The notes: a model not told the origin generated them from the letters alone. Shown: positions 1 to 11,000, counted from the stretch's first letter. The stretch: 64,000 nucleotides of DNA from Enoplolaimus lenunculus (GCA_030248215.1 JASANG010002686.1:19608-83607); one strand, 5' to 3'. Translations and numbers: made by a program.

Positions 1-616
1 TGAAACGACAGCAAGAGCGCTGACCTGTTTTCGTATAGCAGCGATTTTAATAAAACATATGGTCAAAATATATTTTGTACTTACAATATTAACTGAGTTT
101 ACAGAAAAATCATCTCATGTAAAGATCAGTTGCAGAACGTTTTCCTGTGCGTCTGGAATAGAGTAAGCTTTAGTTTTAGAAAACGATTTTTTTGCTTAGG
201 TTATGCTTAAGTAAGAAGAGTTTGACCGGATCCGAAACCATTGCTAATTCTCCCAATATAATCTGAATCTTGCACTTTGCCAATTTCAGATTTATCTATA
301 ATTAATTTCAGAATATCAACTCAATGCAAGCCGCGTAACTTTTAAACTTTAATATATATGTCGTGCCAGTTCTGAGATTTGTAACCTGTAACAAAAAATA
401 TTGATTTATATAACAAGTTATTTAAAAATATTATTACTTAAAAATGGAAAAACTTATTATCGGACATTGCTGTATTTCGGTTTTTCACATCCGAATTCGA
501 ATCCAAACCTCGTATTTTTGCTTTATCGAATAATTTAAGGGTTAATTAGAATAAGTTGTTCTCAAACTGTCACCAACTGAAGATAGAGTGAATGTAGAAT
601 TTTGATACATATTTTG
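1..616. other. 3' flank of the Maf gene
   Basis: AT-rich, no coding signal. Minus-strand ATTAAA-like words occur near 350 and 46 and could serve polyadenylation of Maf. A family A MITE fragment lies at 113-210. Confidence 0.5.
113..210. mobile_element. MITE family A fragment
   Basis: Left end only: CTCATGTAAAGATCAG, GCAGAACGTTTTCCTGTG, TTGCTTAGG. Confidence 0.65.
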
Positions 617-1642
617 TCACCAAATCGGATATTCTAAGTTCGTTTCCATGCGTCCATCGGAACCTACGTGCCCATGACTACACGTCTCAAAACCATTCGG
701 CTGCTGTGGTGACCCGTAATAGTAATAGTTCGCAAGCTGGCATTCCATATTCCACGTTTGTTCGTTCAGTTCACTTTGACGCTGTTCATTTCCATGGTCA
801 GAATAGCAATGCATCACGTTGCCGATGTCTGAATGTTCGCTCTGATGAAGATTTGCGTTTATTCCCGGATCTTGAGCATAAGGCACAGGCGGATAACAAA
901 ACGGATCGGCATATTGTGGCCAACAGGTTGCAGAATATTTTCGATCGTTCAAACTCGCATCATTGTGATTGATGATTCTTCTGTCGGTGAGGGCGTTGTG
1001 AGCGACGCTTCTTCTGTCGATGACATCGCTATGCGTTCCGTTTGTTCTGTCGACAATGTCATTGTGATCGACATTTCCTTGATTGACGCAGCTGTGATTA
1101 TTACCGTGTCTACCGTGCGTGGCGCCATTGTCGATAGCGTTCGTTTTGTCGATTGTGTCCCTGTGACTGACGTCATTTCTTCGACCGCTACCGCTGTGAC
1201 AATTACCGCTTCTTCTGTCGGTGGCTTCATCGTGATTATCGTTTGTTCTACGGATGACTTCATCGTGATTGACGTTTCGTCTGTTCATGACACCATCGTG
1301 ATTGATATTTCTTTCGGTGATGACATCATTTTGGGTTTGCTCGCCGCTGATTCGTCGGCGTTCAGTGATGATGTCATTGAGATGCTGGTCGATTGTGATG
1401 TCATAACTGTCGTAATGAGTGACGTCATGACGTCTAGTAGTCTCGTGTGGCGGATGACGTTGCTTTTCGTACCATTCCAATCGTTCTCGAAGATGCTGGT
1501 TTTCTTCCCGAAGTTGACGATTTTGACGTTCGAGCTCTTGTTGCCCGGTGAGCCGTTTAATGCGACATTTATGTGCGTATGTCCGATTTTTGAGCGTACG
1601 TCGTTGATGTTTCAGGGCAGTGATTGTTGTTTTGTCTAAACC
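617..1642 (-). CDS. Maf: Maf-family bZIP transcription factor, exon 2 (basic region, zipper, repeats, stop)
   Basis: Begins GLDKTTITALKHQRRTLKNR and continues TYAHKCRIKR. This is the Maf basic region with the Maf-type Tyr; the usual NRGYA Gly is Thr here. The zipper (LERQNRQLREENQHLRERLE) keeps three clean heptad leucines. About 11-12 degenerate repeats of an 11-12-residue unit (core RRNVNHDEVID) follow at about 920-1320, then a Tyr/Gln/Asn-rich end closing EYPIW and TGA. Maf proteins bind MARE sites (TGCTGAC/GTCAGCA) as dimers in the nucleus. The combined protein is 507 residues. Large- versus small-type status is unclear: the N-terminus suggests large, but the repeat-rich C-terminus is unlike either. 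Confidence 0.9.
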   Translation of the reverse strand, partial: GLDKTTITALKHQRRTLKNRTYAHKCRIKRLTGQQELERQNRQLREENQHLRERLEWYEKQRHPPHETTRRHDVTHYDSYDITIDQHLNDIITERRRISGEQTQNDVITERNINHDGVMNRRNVNHDEVIRRTNDNHDEATDRRSGNCHSGSGRRNDVSHRDTIDKTNAIDNGATHGRHGNNHSCVNQGNVDHNDIVDRTNGTHSDVIDRRSVAHNALTDRRIINHNDASLNDRKYSATCWPQYADPFCYPPVPYAQDPGINANLHQSEHSDIGNVMHCYSDHGNEQRQSELNEQTWNMECQLANYYYYGSPQQPNGFETCSHGHVGSDGRMETNLEYPIW

Positions 1643-1791
1643 CTGAAAACACATTACTAGAGATAATTATATATATTAAATATCACTTAAGCATTTTCAA
1701 GTTCATTCATTTTCTTTAATTTTTCTAAACCCAATGAACCGTCTTGTTAGATCTGCTTGCGGCTTTCTGCTTGTATACAGCAAGAAAGCTC

Positions 1792-1963
1792 CAGGTTTGT
1801 GGTGGGTCTACGAAAGAGTAGGTTTAGATTTTAGATTACACTTTTTTGCTTATTCTTAATACGCTTATGCTTAGGCTTAGGAACACATTTTACAACGCCT
1901 ATATTAGGCTTAGGCTTAGTAATACGCTTTATCTACTGTTACGCACCTTAAAGTAACATTGGT
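1792..1963. mobile_element. MITE family B copy (Maf intron)
   Basis: Runs from CCAGGTTTGTGGTGGGTCTA to CTTAAAGTAACATTGGTCGG with internal TTAGGC-type words. Reverse orientation relative to the 7602 copy. Confidence 0.8.
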
Positions 1964-2231
1964 CGGTAGCCTTAAAACGCAAATTGCAAGATTTGTAATA
2001 GCGCAGCCACTAATGAAAATTAGTTCAAAATATAAAATACTTTTTTGCTTTCTAACCCTTAAAATATTTTTGGCCTGGCAGGATTGTCTGAATTTTGATG
2101 TATCCAAGCGTAAGCCAAAATAAACTCCCACTTCAAAAATTTTGAACTAACACTTGTCTTTGAATATTTTCACTGTAAAATTTTAAACCAACAAAATTCT
2201 CGATTTTCCTCTAAAATGCTACAAATTTTGC

Positions 2232-2475
2232 AATGCGTTAACCCTAGGTTAACGCGTGTGGTCCACACATATATGAATAATATGTGTGTTGTATATAAAT
2301 ATATATAGAGGGTAAATTTTGCGTTAACCCTACCCTAACGCGTTTCACAAGGTGCTCTGTGACACGCGTTAGGGTAGGGTTAACAGAAAAAAAGTGTTAG
2401 GGTAGGGTTAACGCGTGACAAATTTAAAATTTGTCACGCGTTAACCCTACCTTATGACACTTTTTGTGGCAAGGG
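2232..2475. repeat. Foldback block with GTTAACCCTACCCTAACGCG words
   Basis: The word GTTAACCCTACCCTAACGCG and its reverse complement occur several times. Around 2407-2455 a near-perfect hairpin of about 25-base arms (core GCGTGACAAATTT / AAATTTGTCACGC, one-base spacer) can form. The CCCTA runs resemble vertebrate-type telomere repeats but are not in clean hexamer phase. Lies inside the Maf intron. Confidence 0.75.
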
Positions 2476-2593
2476 TAAATTTTATATTGTGAACGGCGCA
2501 TAAACGTACATGCCTTACCTACTGTCCTTTTAATTCATCGCAGCGCCTGACATTAGAAACAGTTATTGTACTCAAAGTATTATGCTGACTTGC

Positions 2594-3091
2594 CTGAAGC
2601 ATTTTATTCAACTCTTTAACGCTGACACTTGCCAACTGTTTGCTATCGTATGCATTAGCTTGACTGCAAGCTCCGGCTACTCGTTGCTGCAATTCAGTCA
2701 CTAACATCGCTTGAGCGGAAGGGTTCGAAATTTCCAACACATCTTGAAATTGTTCGCTTCCTAAACTTTCAGTTGTTGACTCCTGAGCGGTATCAGGACT
2801 CGAGGCAGGGTCTGATTTACAGTCGCGAGTTGGAGAGAGCCAATTTTCATAAAGTGAGTTTGAATTTGTAGATGGTTGTAAATAATGAGTGGGATACGAT
2901 GGTTTAGGTTTAATAATAGCATTTGAACCTCCTCGAGTTGAGTGAGTTAAATCGAGCAGCTCAACGGCTGTTTCTGCGGGTTGGAAATATATGTGTTGCC
3001 GGTGCTGTGCAGAATATGGTGAGTCGACTGCTCGTGTGGTTAGATATGGTGAATCTGGGGCCGGGGCGGCAAGTATGCTTGCAAGGTTCAT
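2594..3091 (-). CDS. Maf: Maf-family bZIP transcription factor, exon 1 (N-terminus and extended homology region)
   Basis: 166 codons starting MNLASILAAPAPDSPYLTTR. Ser/Thr/Pro/Gln-rich and possibly transactivating, but without the vertebrate large-Maf N-terminal motif. It ends DSKQLASVSVKELNKMLQ, the Maf extended homology region ('..LV.MSVRELN..L.G'), which is exclusive to Maf proteins. The exon is judged to stop at CAG with a GC donor (gcaagt), because that restores normal spacing to the basic region. An in-frame ATG at 3176-3178 would add 29 hydrophobic residues and is less likely. It lies 4.8 kb downstream of KIF26 in the same orientation. Confidence 0.85.
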
Positions 3092-3700
3092 TATTTCGTT
3101 GTTGATTGAACGTTGATCCCAAATTGTGAAATTGTATTTGCAAAATTTTACGATTACGAACCAAAATTGCGATCTCAACGCGTTTCCGTTATACTTTCTG
3201 CGTTTGTTTTAACCCTTCCGTCCGTATGTATACGGTCGAGTTACAATGCTCCAAAACAATGAAAACTCTATATTGAATATAAGGATCAAGCATTCCATTG
3301 AATCTTCACATAAATTCAAATTTAGTAATATTCACGCTAAAATTGCCTCTGCCTTCTCACGAGCATGTGAGCCCCGTTGATATAGAACAAACGTTGGGTC
3401 CAAAACAACGAAAAGCTCATCCATATAGAAAAATTTCTTTAATTGGATTCTCATGGGGCTGCCGCCCCCCTGACCCCCGCAAGTTCAAGGGTTCCTAGGC
3501 AGGATGGGGGCTGTAGTCCCGCAACCCCCCACACTAAACAATTCATTATTGGAATACATATCCTGCTCAGACTCAGCGTCCCTTTTACTGGGGGTCAGAG
3601 GGTGCTGCATTCCCTGAGAAAAGGAAAAGCTGCCCCTACTACACCACATTCTCAGTACCAAATATATATTTATATATATAATAGGTATTATATATATTTG

Positions 3701-3752
3701 GCTGTGCATATGTAAACAGGAGTGCATATGTAAACAGGAGTGCATATGTTTG
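3701..3752. repeat. Short tandem repeat, GTGCATATGTAAACAGGA
   Basis: About 2.6 copies of an 18-base unit. Confidence 0.85.
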
Positions 3753-4258
3753 CATTCTTGGTATATTGCTGTCCCAGGACAATGGGACGGCCTTTATCGT
3801 AACATGGCCCGAACAAACTAAGGTCAGGAACTATGTATTCCATAGAAGAGTTGGAGCAGTTTACAAACTCAAAACACAGCGTCACAGAATGTACCTAATT
3901 GCCTATTGTTGCCTTGAAGTATTTATTTATCTACTTTAACTATATCAAATCACGTGACAAAGAAAATATAACAAGTTTAACTAGAAGTAAATAAACTTTA
4001 TAACGACTTGCGAGAGCATCCAAGTTAGCATAGGCACCAGAATCACAGTTTATTTTCTTAAACTGTGCTTGATTGGAGTGTTTTTGTGAACCCGCAATTA
4101 TGTTTGCGCACAGGTTGTAAAATGGATAGTAAAAATAACAAAAGCTAAGGTGAACTGTGATCAAACTAATGGAAACAGAAAGCGAATATTATTTAAGCAT
4201 CACAATGTAAGACGTTTTATTTTTTACCTTATAACTGAAGTATGCCAATTTGACCAGA

Positions 4259-4563
4259 CTAAAGCCGTATTCACACGTGCATGTTTTTGCAGAAAAAACT
4301 TGCAAGTACAACTTGCATGTGCAAGTTTGGTCACAAAGCAGCTTCAATGTTCTTACAGCTGCAAATTATTCACTGGAATTCGTGCTATTGAAATTAATTC
4401 ACACCTGTGAACGCAGTTGCAAGTCGCTGGAATTTCTTGTATCTGCAGTTTGGTTGGTCAATCGGAGTGTTCCTTTGAAAATAATTGCAGCTGCAAGTAG
4501 TTTGTGCAAGTTGCATCTGCGATTTCTCGCTGCAAAGACGTGCACGTGTGAATGGGGCTTTAG
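4259..4563. mobile_element. MITE family H copy
   Basis: Inverted ends CTAAAGCCGTATTCACACGT / ACGTGTGAATGGGGCTTTAG. The interior is full of TTGCA/TGCAAG words. No coding. Confidence 0.88.
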
Positions 4564-4691
4564 TAAATTTTCCAAACAAAATGTCGAAGGCGTCCAAAAT
4601 TAAGATTGTCGATGAATATTGTTTTTATTCTAAATCAAACAACTGCAGCATACCGATGTTTAAGACAAAAATTATTTTTAGGTGATTTAGC

Positions 4692-4795
4692 CAATGTATA
4701 GAACAGAGGTGGAACAGTAGCATGACGAAATAGTGTAATAAAAGCTAAGTTTACTCTATTGCAGTGTCACAGAAAAACATCCCGCGTCTGATCAT
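4692..4795. mobile_element. MITE family A, internally deleted copy
   Basis: CCAATGTATAGAACAGAGG to CACAGAAAAACATCCCGCG; the TTAGGC core is missing. Confidence 0.6.
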
Positions 4796-5408
4796 TTTAT
4801 TGAATAGTTTTTAATTGTGAGCATAAAAATAACAGAGTTGTCAGGATTTTTTCAGTTGGAAGCAGATATCGATTTTTACCGGAAACGAATATCCGGTTCC
4901 CCGTGGTTACATATAAAAACGAGACAAATTTATTTTAAAATTCGATTCAAACGAACAAATTTAATTTCAATTCATATTTGTTAACAATAACAAATTGTGG
5001 CCACCAGTGTTTGCAAAAATTTCAATAACATCACTTGGGTGGGTACAGTCGCCAAAATTGCTAAAATCAAACAGATAACAGCAGCCGCCGAATTTAGTAA
5101 ACAAACGTGACCTAAATTTACTTCATCTTTTTGCTAGTAAATCTGTATAATGATAGCGCATATTGTTATCTGTAAGTATAGCAAATGCACACCGGTACAG
5201 TATATTTTAAGTATCAATCGAGAAATTTCTTCTAGGATTTTAACAGGTTTGTATATGCCAAATTCATGTAAAATCGGTTGAGGAATAGCAGAATGGTATA
5301 ATCAGGGCCCCATTATATGAACGTTACGGCTCTTGTATGCAGTTTCCTTCACAGTGTCCGAAAGTATCCGATTTTGATCATATATGTTTAGGGTAAGCAG
5401 TCTTACGT

Positions 5409-5563
5409 GGCTCATGTATAGATCAGGGGCGAAACGTTTTTCTGTGAGACTGCAATAGAGTATTAAGCTTAAGCTTTAGACTTATTTTTTTGATGGACTT
5501 AGACTTAGGCTTAGGAATATGCTTATACCTAATACTGTTCCGCCCCTGTTCTTTACATTGGCC
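5409..5563. mobile_element. MITE family A, reference copy
   Basis: Ends GGCTCATGTATAGATCAGGG / CCCTGTTCTTTACATTGGCC are imperfect inverted repeats, continued inward as GGCGRAACG / CTGTTCCGCC. The interior has TCTGTGAGACTGCAATAGAG, an AAGCTTAAGCTTTAGACT segment, a T-run and TTAGGC words. Non-coding. Shares outer GGCC and the internal TTAGGC tract with family B, so the two may be related. Confidence 0.85.
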
Positions 5564-6085
5564 CGGTTAAATTAAGGTTTGGGGTTATGTTTTTGCATGA
5601 GCTGTGTGCGGGTAGTAAATAAAAGTAGTCTCATCCTTGCTCGTGGGATATGTCTGTTCGTCAATTCTATAATTCACGCATAGAAAATGCTTCAACCGTC
5701 CCACTGTTCTAAGCTTCGCTGTAGTTTAAACGCGATGACTGGGATGGTTTCGGTCATTTAGAGCTTATTTGCAGCTTTGGTAAACATAAATGATTTGCAG
5801 TTTTTAATCTGTTTCGTACAATTATATATGAAGGTATTGACTGAATTCCGAAATTTTTTGTTGTTAATTTTGTCAGGTTTTCTCAAACGTGAAGAACGAA
5901 TTGTCCAATCACGTTTTTTGACAGGTTGGTCCGAGAACTATTGAAGTGTTGCGGTTTAAAAAATGACATCAAAAACACACAATGTTTTGTTTTAAAAAAT
6001 AGATTTTTTATTGATGTTAAATACCATTACGCGAAAAGGCGTTTCGTAGTGTTTTGGCCAATATACAGAACAGGGCTGTAACAGC

Positions 6086-6516
6086 ACTGTAGTGACCCAA
6101 ATAAGGGGGTAATAAGAGAGGGTCCCCATTTTGCGTCTCAATCAATAGGAGTCCGTATCCCTAATAAGAGTACGTAAGCGGATAGAGTTCCTAAACCCTT
6201 AGAGTCCATCAATATCAATTATCCCTAATTGTAGCGCATAAATGACTACAGGACCAAATAATTTGACTTTGAAACTTTAAAGCGTACTTAAGTTTTGAAA
6301 GTACATTCCTAAGTATAACCTTGCATTATCGCTCAAGCTATTAACACAAGACAAATAAACGTTTAATTCAACGGATAGTTGCAGTACCAGATATATATCA
6401 GTAAACGAAGGGGGCGCAGCGTGGGTTAAAAATAAATAACAGTCCGTAACCGAATAACAGGGAGTACACTTTGGAGAGGCCAAATAAAAATTAGTCCGCT
6501 TTTCGGGAACTACAGT
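6086..6516. mobile_element. MITE family I copy
   Basis: ACTGTAGTGACCCAAATAAG at the left mirrors CTTTTCGGGAACTACAGT at the right. Near the right end is AAAAATAAATAACAGTCCGT, shared with the copies at 20796 and 25681. Confidence 0.75.
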
Positions 6517-7029
6517 AAGCAAATTCTAAAGATAAACCTAAGCTTAAGCCGACACGTCAGAATGAGCTTACTTAAGCCTAGTTAGGTGTCCTGCAGCTTT
6601 TCAAACAGCAAATGGTGAGGTTCAAAATTCTGCACACTGTTCGCTTTTAATTTTCCCTACATCTGTACAAATTTTGAGATCTGCAATTGCAAATGTTCGT
6701 CAGTTTGAAAACCAATCGCTAACTGAAAATACGTGCTGTACACATGTCAGAATATGGATCCTAGCTTTAATCATCAATTGTAGGCAAAAGTTTTAGTTAT
6801 TCTGCCACGATATCTAAAATATATAATATACAAGCGTAATCCTCTGTATGCAGTGAAAAAATAACATTAAACTGTGAGACAAACACGTTTGTAGACTGTC
6901 AAAAATAAAAAAGTACGTTATTAATATTTTTTCTTGCATATTTGCAAGTTGAACGCAATTAATCTTCCACTTTAAAACTACAAATTTTGCGTTAAGGTTG
7001 TCTTAGATTCAATTTGAATCTTTCATGCA

Positions 7030-7200
7030 TGAATATAAACTAGGCAGCCGGTTTTGTGCAACCCGCAAAAGTTAGCGAGTGGCCAGACATCGCCACGCAG
7101 ATATTCTTTTCACAGAACATTTGAGAATTCATTGTACACAAAGTTATGCTGGAAAGTTGCCCAAAATACGTATGTGGGGCATTCCAGCTTTAATATATAG
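7030..7200. mobile_element. Repeat family Q copy
   Basis: GCAAAAGTTAGCGAGTG, TTTTCACAGAAC, then ATGCTGGAAAGTTGCCCAAA and CATTCCAGCTTTAATATATA. Class unknown; no clear inverted ends. Confidence 0.65.
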
Positions 7201-7601
7201 ATTTGTAATTTCATTTGAGATATTTTATTGTAAAACAGAATTCGAACCACAAACCTCGGGACGAAATGTAGTTACAATCATCACTCGTCTATAAAAGCTT
7301 GGCTTTAGAGCCCTTTGGTACTTGATATGGTAAACGCTTGTCGTCGAATGCCATGCGTTCAAATTTTGCCTTAACATATTTGTGCGGGAAAACCTTGGCT
7401 AAACGAAATTTTTGGACCGTGTTAATACTTTGAGGAAGTGCGCCGTTTGCCGCGGATCTGCAATAGAGTAAGATTAAAGCTTTAGACTAATTTTTTTGCT
7501 GAGGATTTAAGCTTTTTATGTCTTGGTTTGGTTGCAGCTTCATGCTTGCACTGAGGCTTAGGCTTACGAATATGGAAAGTAACACTGACCGGATTTGTGG
7601 C

Positions 7602-7862
7602 CAATGTTACTTTTAGGGCCGTAAACAGTAGATGAAGCGTATTCCTAAGCCTAAAAAGCATAAGCGTCGCAAAAGCGTATTCCTAAGCCAAAGCCTAAGT
7701 CTAAGCGTTGCAAAAGCGTATTCCTAAGCCTAAGCCTAAATCTAAGCGTTGCAAAAGCGTATTCCAAGGCTAAGCCTAAGCAAAAAATGTAATCTAGAAT
7801 CTAAACCTACTTTTTTATAGACCCACCAGAAACATGGACGTCTCTAAACGTAACATTGGCCG
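7602..7862. mobile_element. MITE family B, full-length reference copy
   Basis: Ends GGCCAATGTTACTTTTAGGG / CTAAACGTAACATTGGCC form imperfect terminal inverted repeats. The interior has three copies of CTAAGCGTTGCAAAAGCGTA separated by CCTAAG (TTAGGC) words, then ATGTAATCTAGAATCTAAAC and TATAGACCCACCAGAAAC. No coding capacity, so non-autonomous; superfamily unknown. It sits just past the KIF26 stop, probably inside its 3' UTR. Confidence 0.85.
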
Positions 7863-7938
7863 GATTTGTAATGAAAATGAAATAGTTTCTTTGATTTCTT
7901 CAAACGTTGTATACTTGAAACTTCGTTAAATGATCCAG

Positions 7939-8084
7939 TTACGAAGAATTCTTGGCATCAAATACTGTAACCATTGCAAGATGTGACTTTGCCGCAAAAA
8001 CTCGTTTCCGTAAAATGTGCGTTTCTTGTTCAAATGCGTCGATAATGTTCGAATCTGTTGAATTCATACAACGTTCAACGTGAA
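7939..8084 (-). CDS. KIF26: KIF26 exon 18 (C-terminus and stop)
   Basis: Encodes LHVERCMNSTDSNIIDAFEQ, then ETHILRKRVFAAKSHLAMVT, VFDAKNSS and TAA. It matches the end of vertebrate KIF26 ('ALE..TE.LE.RVN.CKAHLMMITCFD'). Acceptor caaatttcag. The 3' flank runs straight into a family B MITE ending at 7862, so the 3' UTR probably includes it. Confidence 0.92.
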
Positions 8085-11000
8085 CTGAAATTTGAAATAT
8101 AATTTTATTCTAATTTTTTTCAATTCTCAAATTTCAAATTATAATTTGCTCTGTTTCTCTAAAACTGTATTTGTCATTCCGTTAACCATTGAAAAATACT
8201 GACAAAACTTGAATGATTGTGAAGCAAGTTTCTAGTAACCACCGCCGTTGACATAACGGAATCCAGAATCATCGGTAAACTGAAACTGTCACCAATTTGT
8301 GACCCGGAAACAGTAAGAGATATCCGGTTACACCGTCGAAAGTTACGAACGGAGTAGTGGGAAATATATTTGACAAGTCTGACGATAAAATCTGGGCTCA
8401 ACGAAGATTTAAATTATTTTCTAATTTAACCCCTTCTCACATGAATATTTTCAATTATATAAGATGTAATTTCTAGGTAAGATTCGTCCCCAGTCTCTCA
8501 GGCGGGAGGCGTTTACGATGACTACTCAGCTATAGGAGCCTCGAGCCCGAGGGGCCGCTCATGTCTTGTAAAGATTTTGCTCAGCGCATATATGTTAGAA
8601 TTCATAAACACTGCTCACAGTTTCTGTGTTGCTCATATATTACTTGTATTTAGTTACTCATAGTATACTCTAGGAGTTACAGGGTTAAAAATATAATTTA
8701 TTAATTTGAATTTGCTACTTACGTTCATAACTCCATTTATCGTCAGGTATCGCTAACAAATGCTTAGTGTGCCAAAGTTCTGATTTTAGAGCAAGCTGTT
8801 GTCGACGAATATTGTCCAGTCTCGCTTGCTGATCATGTTCTTTGACAACGTCCTGAAATACAGACAAAAATTTCAATGTCTTTAAACTACAAAATACCTC
8901 AAGACTGTACTAATTTTGAGATGGTATAGTTGTAAATAATAAAAAATAAATTTACAGATAAAGGGCGACACAAAATGACCAGACGTACTGTTTAGTTTTC
9001 TTTAAAGTTCAACATATATCTTACATTAGCGTAAAATTCAACTTTTAAAGTGACGTGACACTATTACTCAATTATTTCAATGCCGTCTGGCGTCGTTCTG
9101 CATCGTACACTGTAAAAAATGGTGAGTCAAATTGACTCTCTCCGAAATAGGCTTCTCCTGACTACACAAACTGAGTCAAAATTCGACTCCGCCTGAGTCA
9201 AATTCGAGTCAATTTAAAATTCTGGCGGAGTCGAATTTTGACTCAGTTTGTGTAGTCAGGAAAAGCCTATTTCAAGGAGAGTCAATTTGACTCACCATTT
9301 TTTGCAGTGTATGCGAACTACAAAGAATCTCTGCAAAAGCAAAACAAGTGCATGTAAACACAGCCATTGAAAATGCATTATTTTCAACCAGTTTTCTTTT
9401 CTGGTTCCTATTTCAATACAATTTGACCAAAATAAGATTATGCCAGTTTTGTGAAATATTTCAAAACGACACAAAATTGGTGAGTATGGTTCGAGAAATT
9501 CATGAAAATGTTAAAAATTTAACCAAAATATCGATTGTCTCCTACATTTACACAGCGCAAATTGTGCCCAAAACTGATACACAGGGCGCAGGTTTCAATA
9601 ATTAGTGACGGTGAATAATAGTTAAACTCATCTGTTCCGAGAGTGTCGGAGGTTCACATCCTCGTTGTTTGAAAATAGATCGCAGACAAAATAGAAAATA
9701 TTCATGTGAAAAAGGGTTAATTTGTCGGTTTGTACCTGTTTTAGTGAATATAGACAACATCTTACCCTTTGTGAACGTACCTTTTCAATGTTCGGAGATG
9801 AATGGTTGTCGGAAAACAGACAACGCTTTGCGGTTGATGCGCACTGAGGTAGTTTGGCTGCAAGTACGCCGTGCAATTGACCTGAAAATGATAAATAAAG
9901 ACATACAAGCATGGAAATGTAACCTTGGTTGTTCAAATTCTTGTGCCTAATTTCGTGCACCAGGTCATTATGCTTAGATGGATGCAACATATATCGTAAC
10001 TACAGCATAGTGGCTTAATTGCTGTACAAAATGTGGAGGAAAGTATACAAGAACAGATTTTCTAAACGTACTTACATTCAAGATTTTCATTGTGATTATA
10101 ACCTGCTTTAACCCTTTCTCACATAAATATTTGCAATTTCACATAAGATGTAATTTCAAGGTGAAATTCGAACCCCAGTCTCACGGGTGGGAGTTGTTTA
10201 CGATGACCACAGAGCTATAGGAGCTTGACGCTCGACCCGAGGGGGCTCTCACGTCTTGTGAAGATTTTACACTGCGCATATATGTTATAAATGTTAAACA
10301 CTGCTCACAGTGTGTGTATTGCTCGTACATTATTGTATTTAGTTGCTCATAGTATACTCTATGAGTGAAAGGGTAAAAACGGTATATGTGCGATGTTCCA
10401 GATAGATACTACAGTATAAATGTTGATCAACACCGGTTATATGCTGGCTTAATAGTTTAGGATGTCCAAGGCAGACAATATTACTTGACTACTCGCTCGT
10501 GTTGCATCCACAAGCTCAAATGAATATGTATATGTTCTATGTTTTATATATAAATATATATTGTAAAAATTAGAAAATTTCTAATTTTCAATAAATAAAA
10601 CAAAAATAAAAATTCTTTTAGGATCGATGACCGAATATAATTGCGTCAAAAGTTTCGCTGTGGGTATAAATGATTTTAGTACATTTGTCATTTTAGTTGT
10701 TTTTTTTCTACACGTACCAGTGCAAACTTTGGCATCATTTGAACGCGAAACATCAGACTCAACTGGTGATATCAGTTCTTTAGTTTCGCAAAATGGACCA
10801 GCTCCGGTTCCACTTTCATAGCTGCAAAATCTTTACGGATTCACAGTAAAATTAAGCTAATTTTTGGGTATTTCAGTATTAAGGTAATTTTTTGGTTTTT
10901 AAGTATTAAACTAATTTTCTGCCATTTCAGTATTAAGCTAATTTTAAAACATAAAATAAACCTATTCTGTAAGAACACCATTGCTGCTGTGTGCGTTAGC

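Larger units (their letters stand above)
1643..2593 (-). other. Maf intron, predicted GC-AG
   Basis: The minus-strand donor reads CAG|GCAAGT and the acceptor gttttcag|GG. The intron holds a family B MITE and a foldback repeat block with TTAGGG-like words. A GT donor 45 bases further in (AAT|gtcagg) would keep frame but insert 15 residues into a spacing that is constant in Maf proteins. Confidence 0.7.
3092..7938. other. KIF26-Maf intergenic interval
   Basis: About 4.8 kb between the Maf start and the KIF26 stop. No exon was found. It contains a GC-richer patch at 3445-3640 with poly-C runs, an 18-base tandem repeat at 3701-3752, MITEs of families H, A, I, Q and B, and otherwise AT-rich DNA. 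Any Maf promoter should lie in its left part; I see no convincing TATA box or MARE there. Confidence 0.6.

Noticed and set aside
833-1639. 268-codon plus-strand ORF opposite Maf exon 2
   Set aside because: Antisense shadow of the repeat array; the codons of the 33-36-base repeats leave the opposite strand open. The minus strand carries the bZIP domain.
8174-8401. Minus-strand ORF between KIF26 exons 17 and 18 as a candidate exon
   Set aside because: Its phase does not fit exon 17, and the exon at 7939-8084 matches the KIF26 C-terminus with correct phase.
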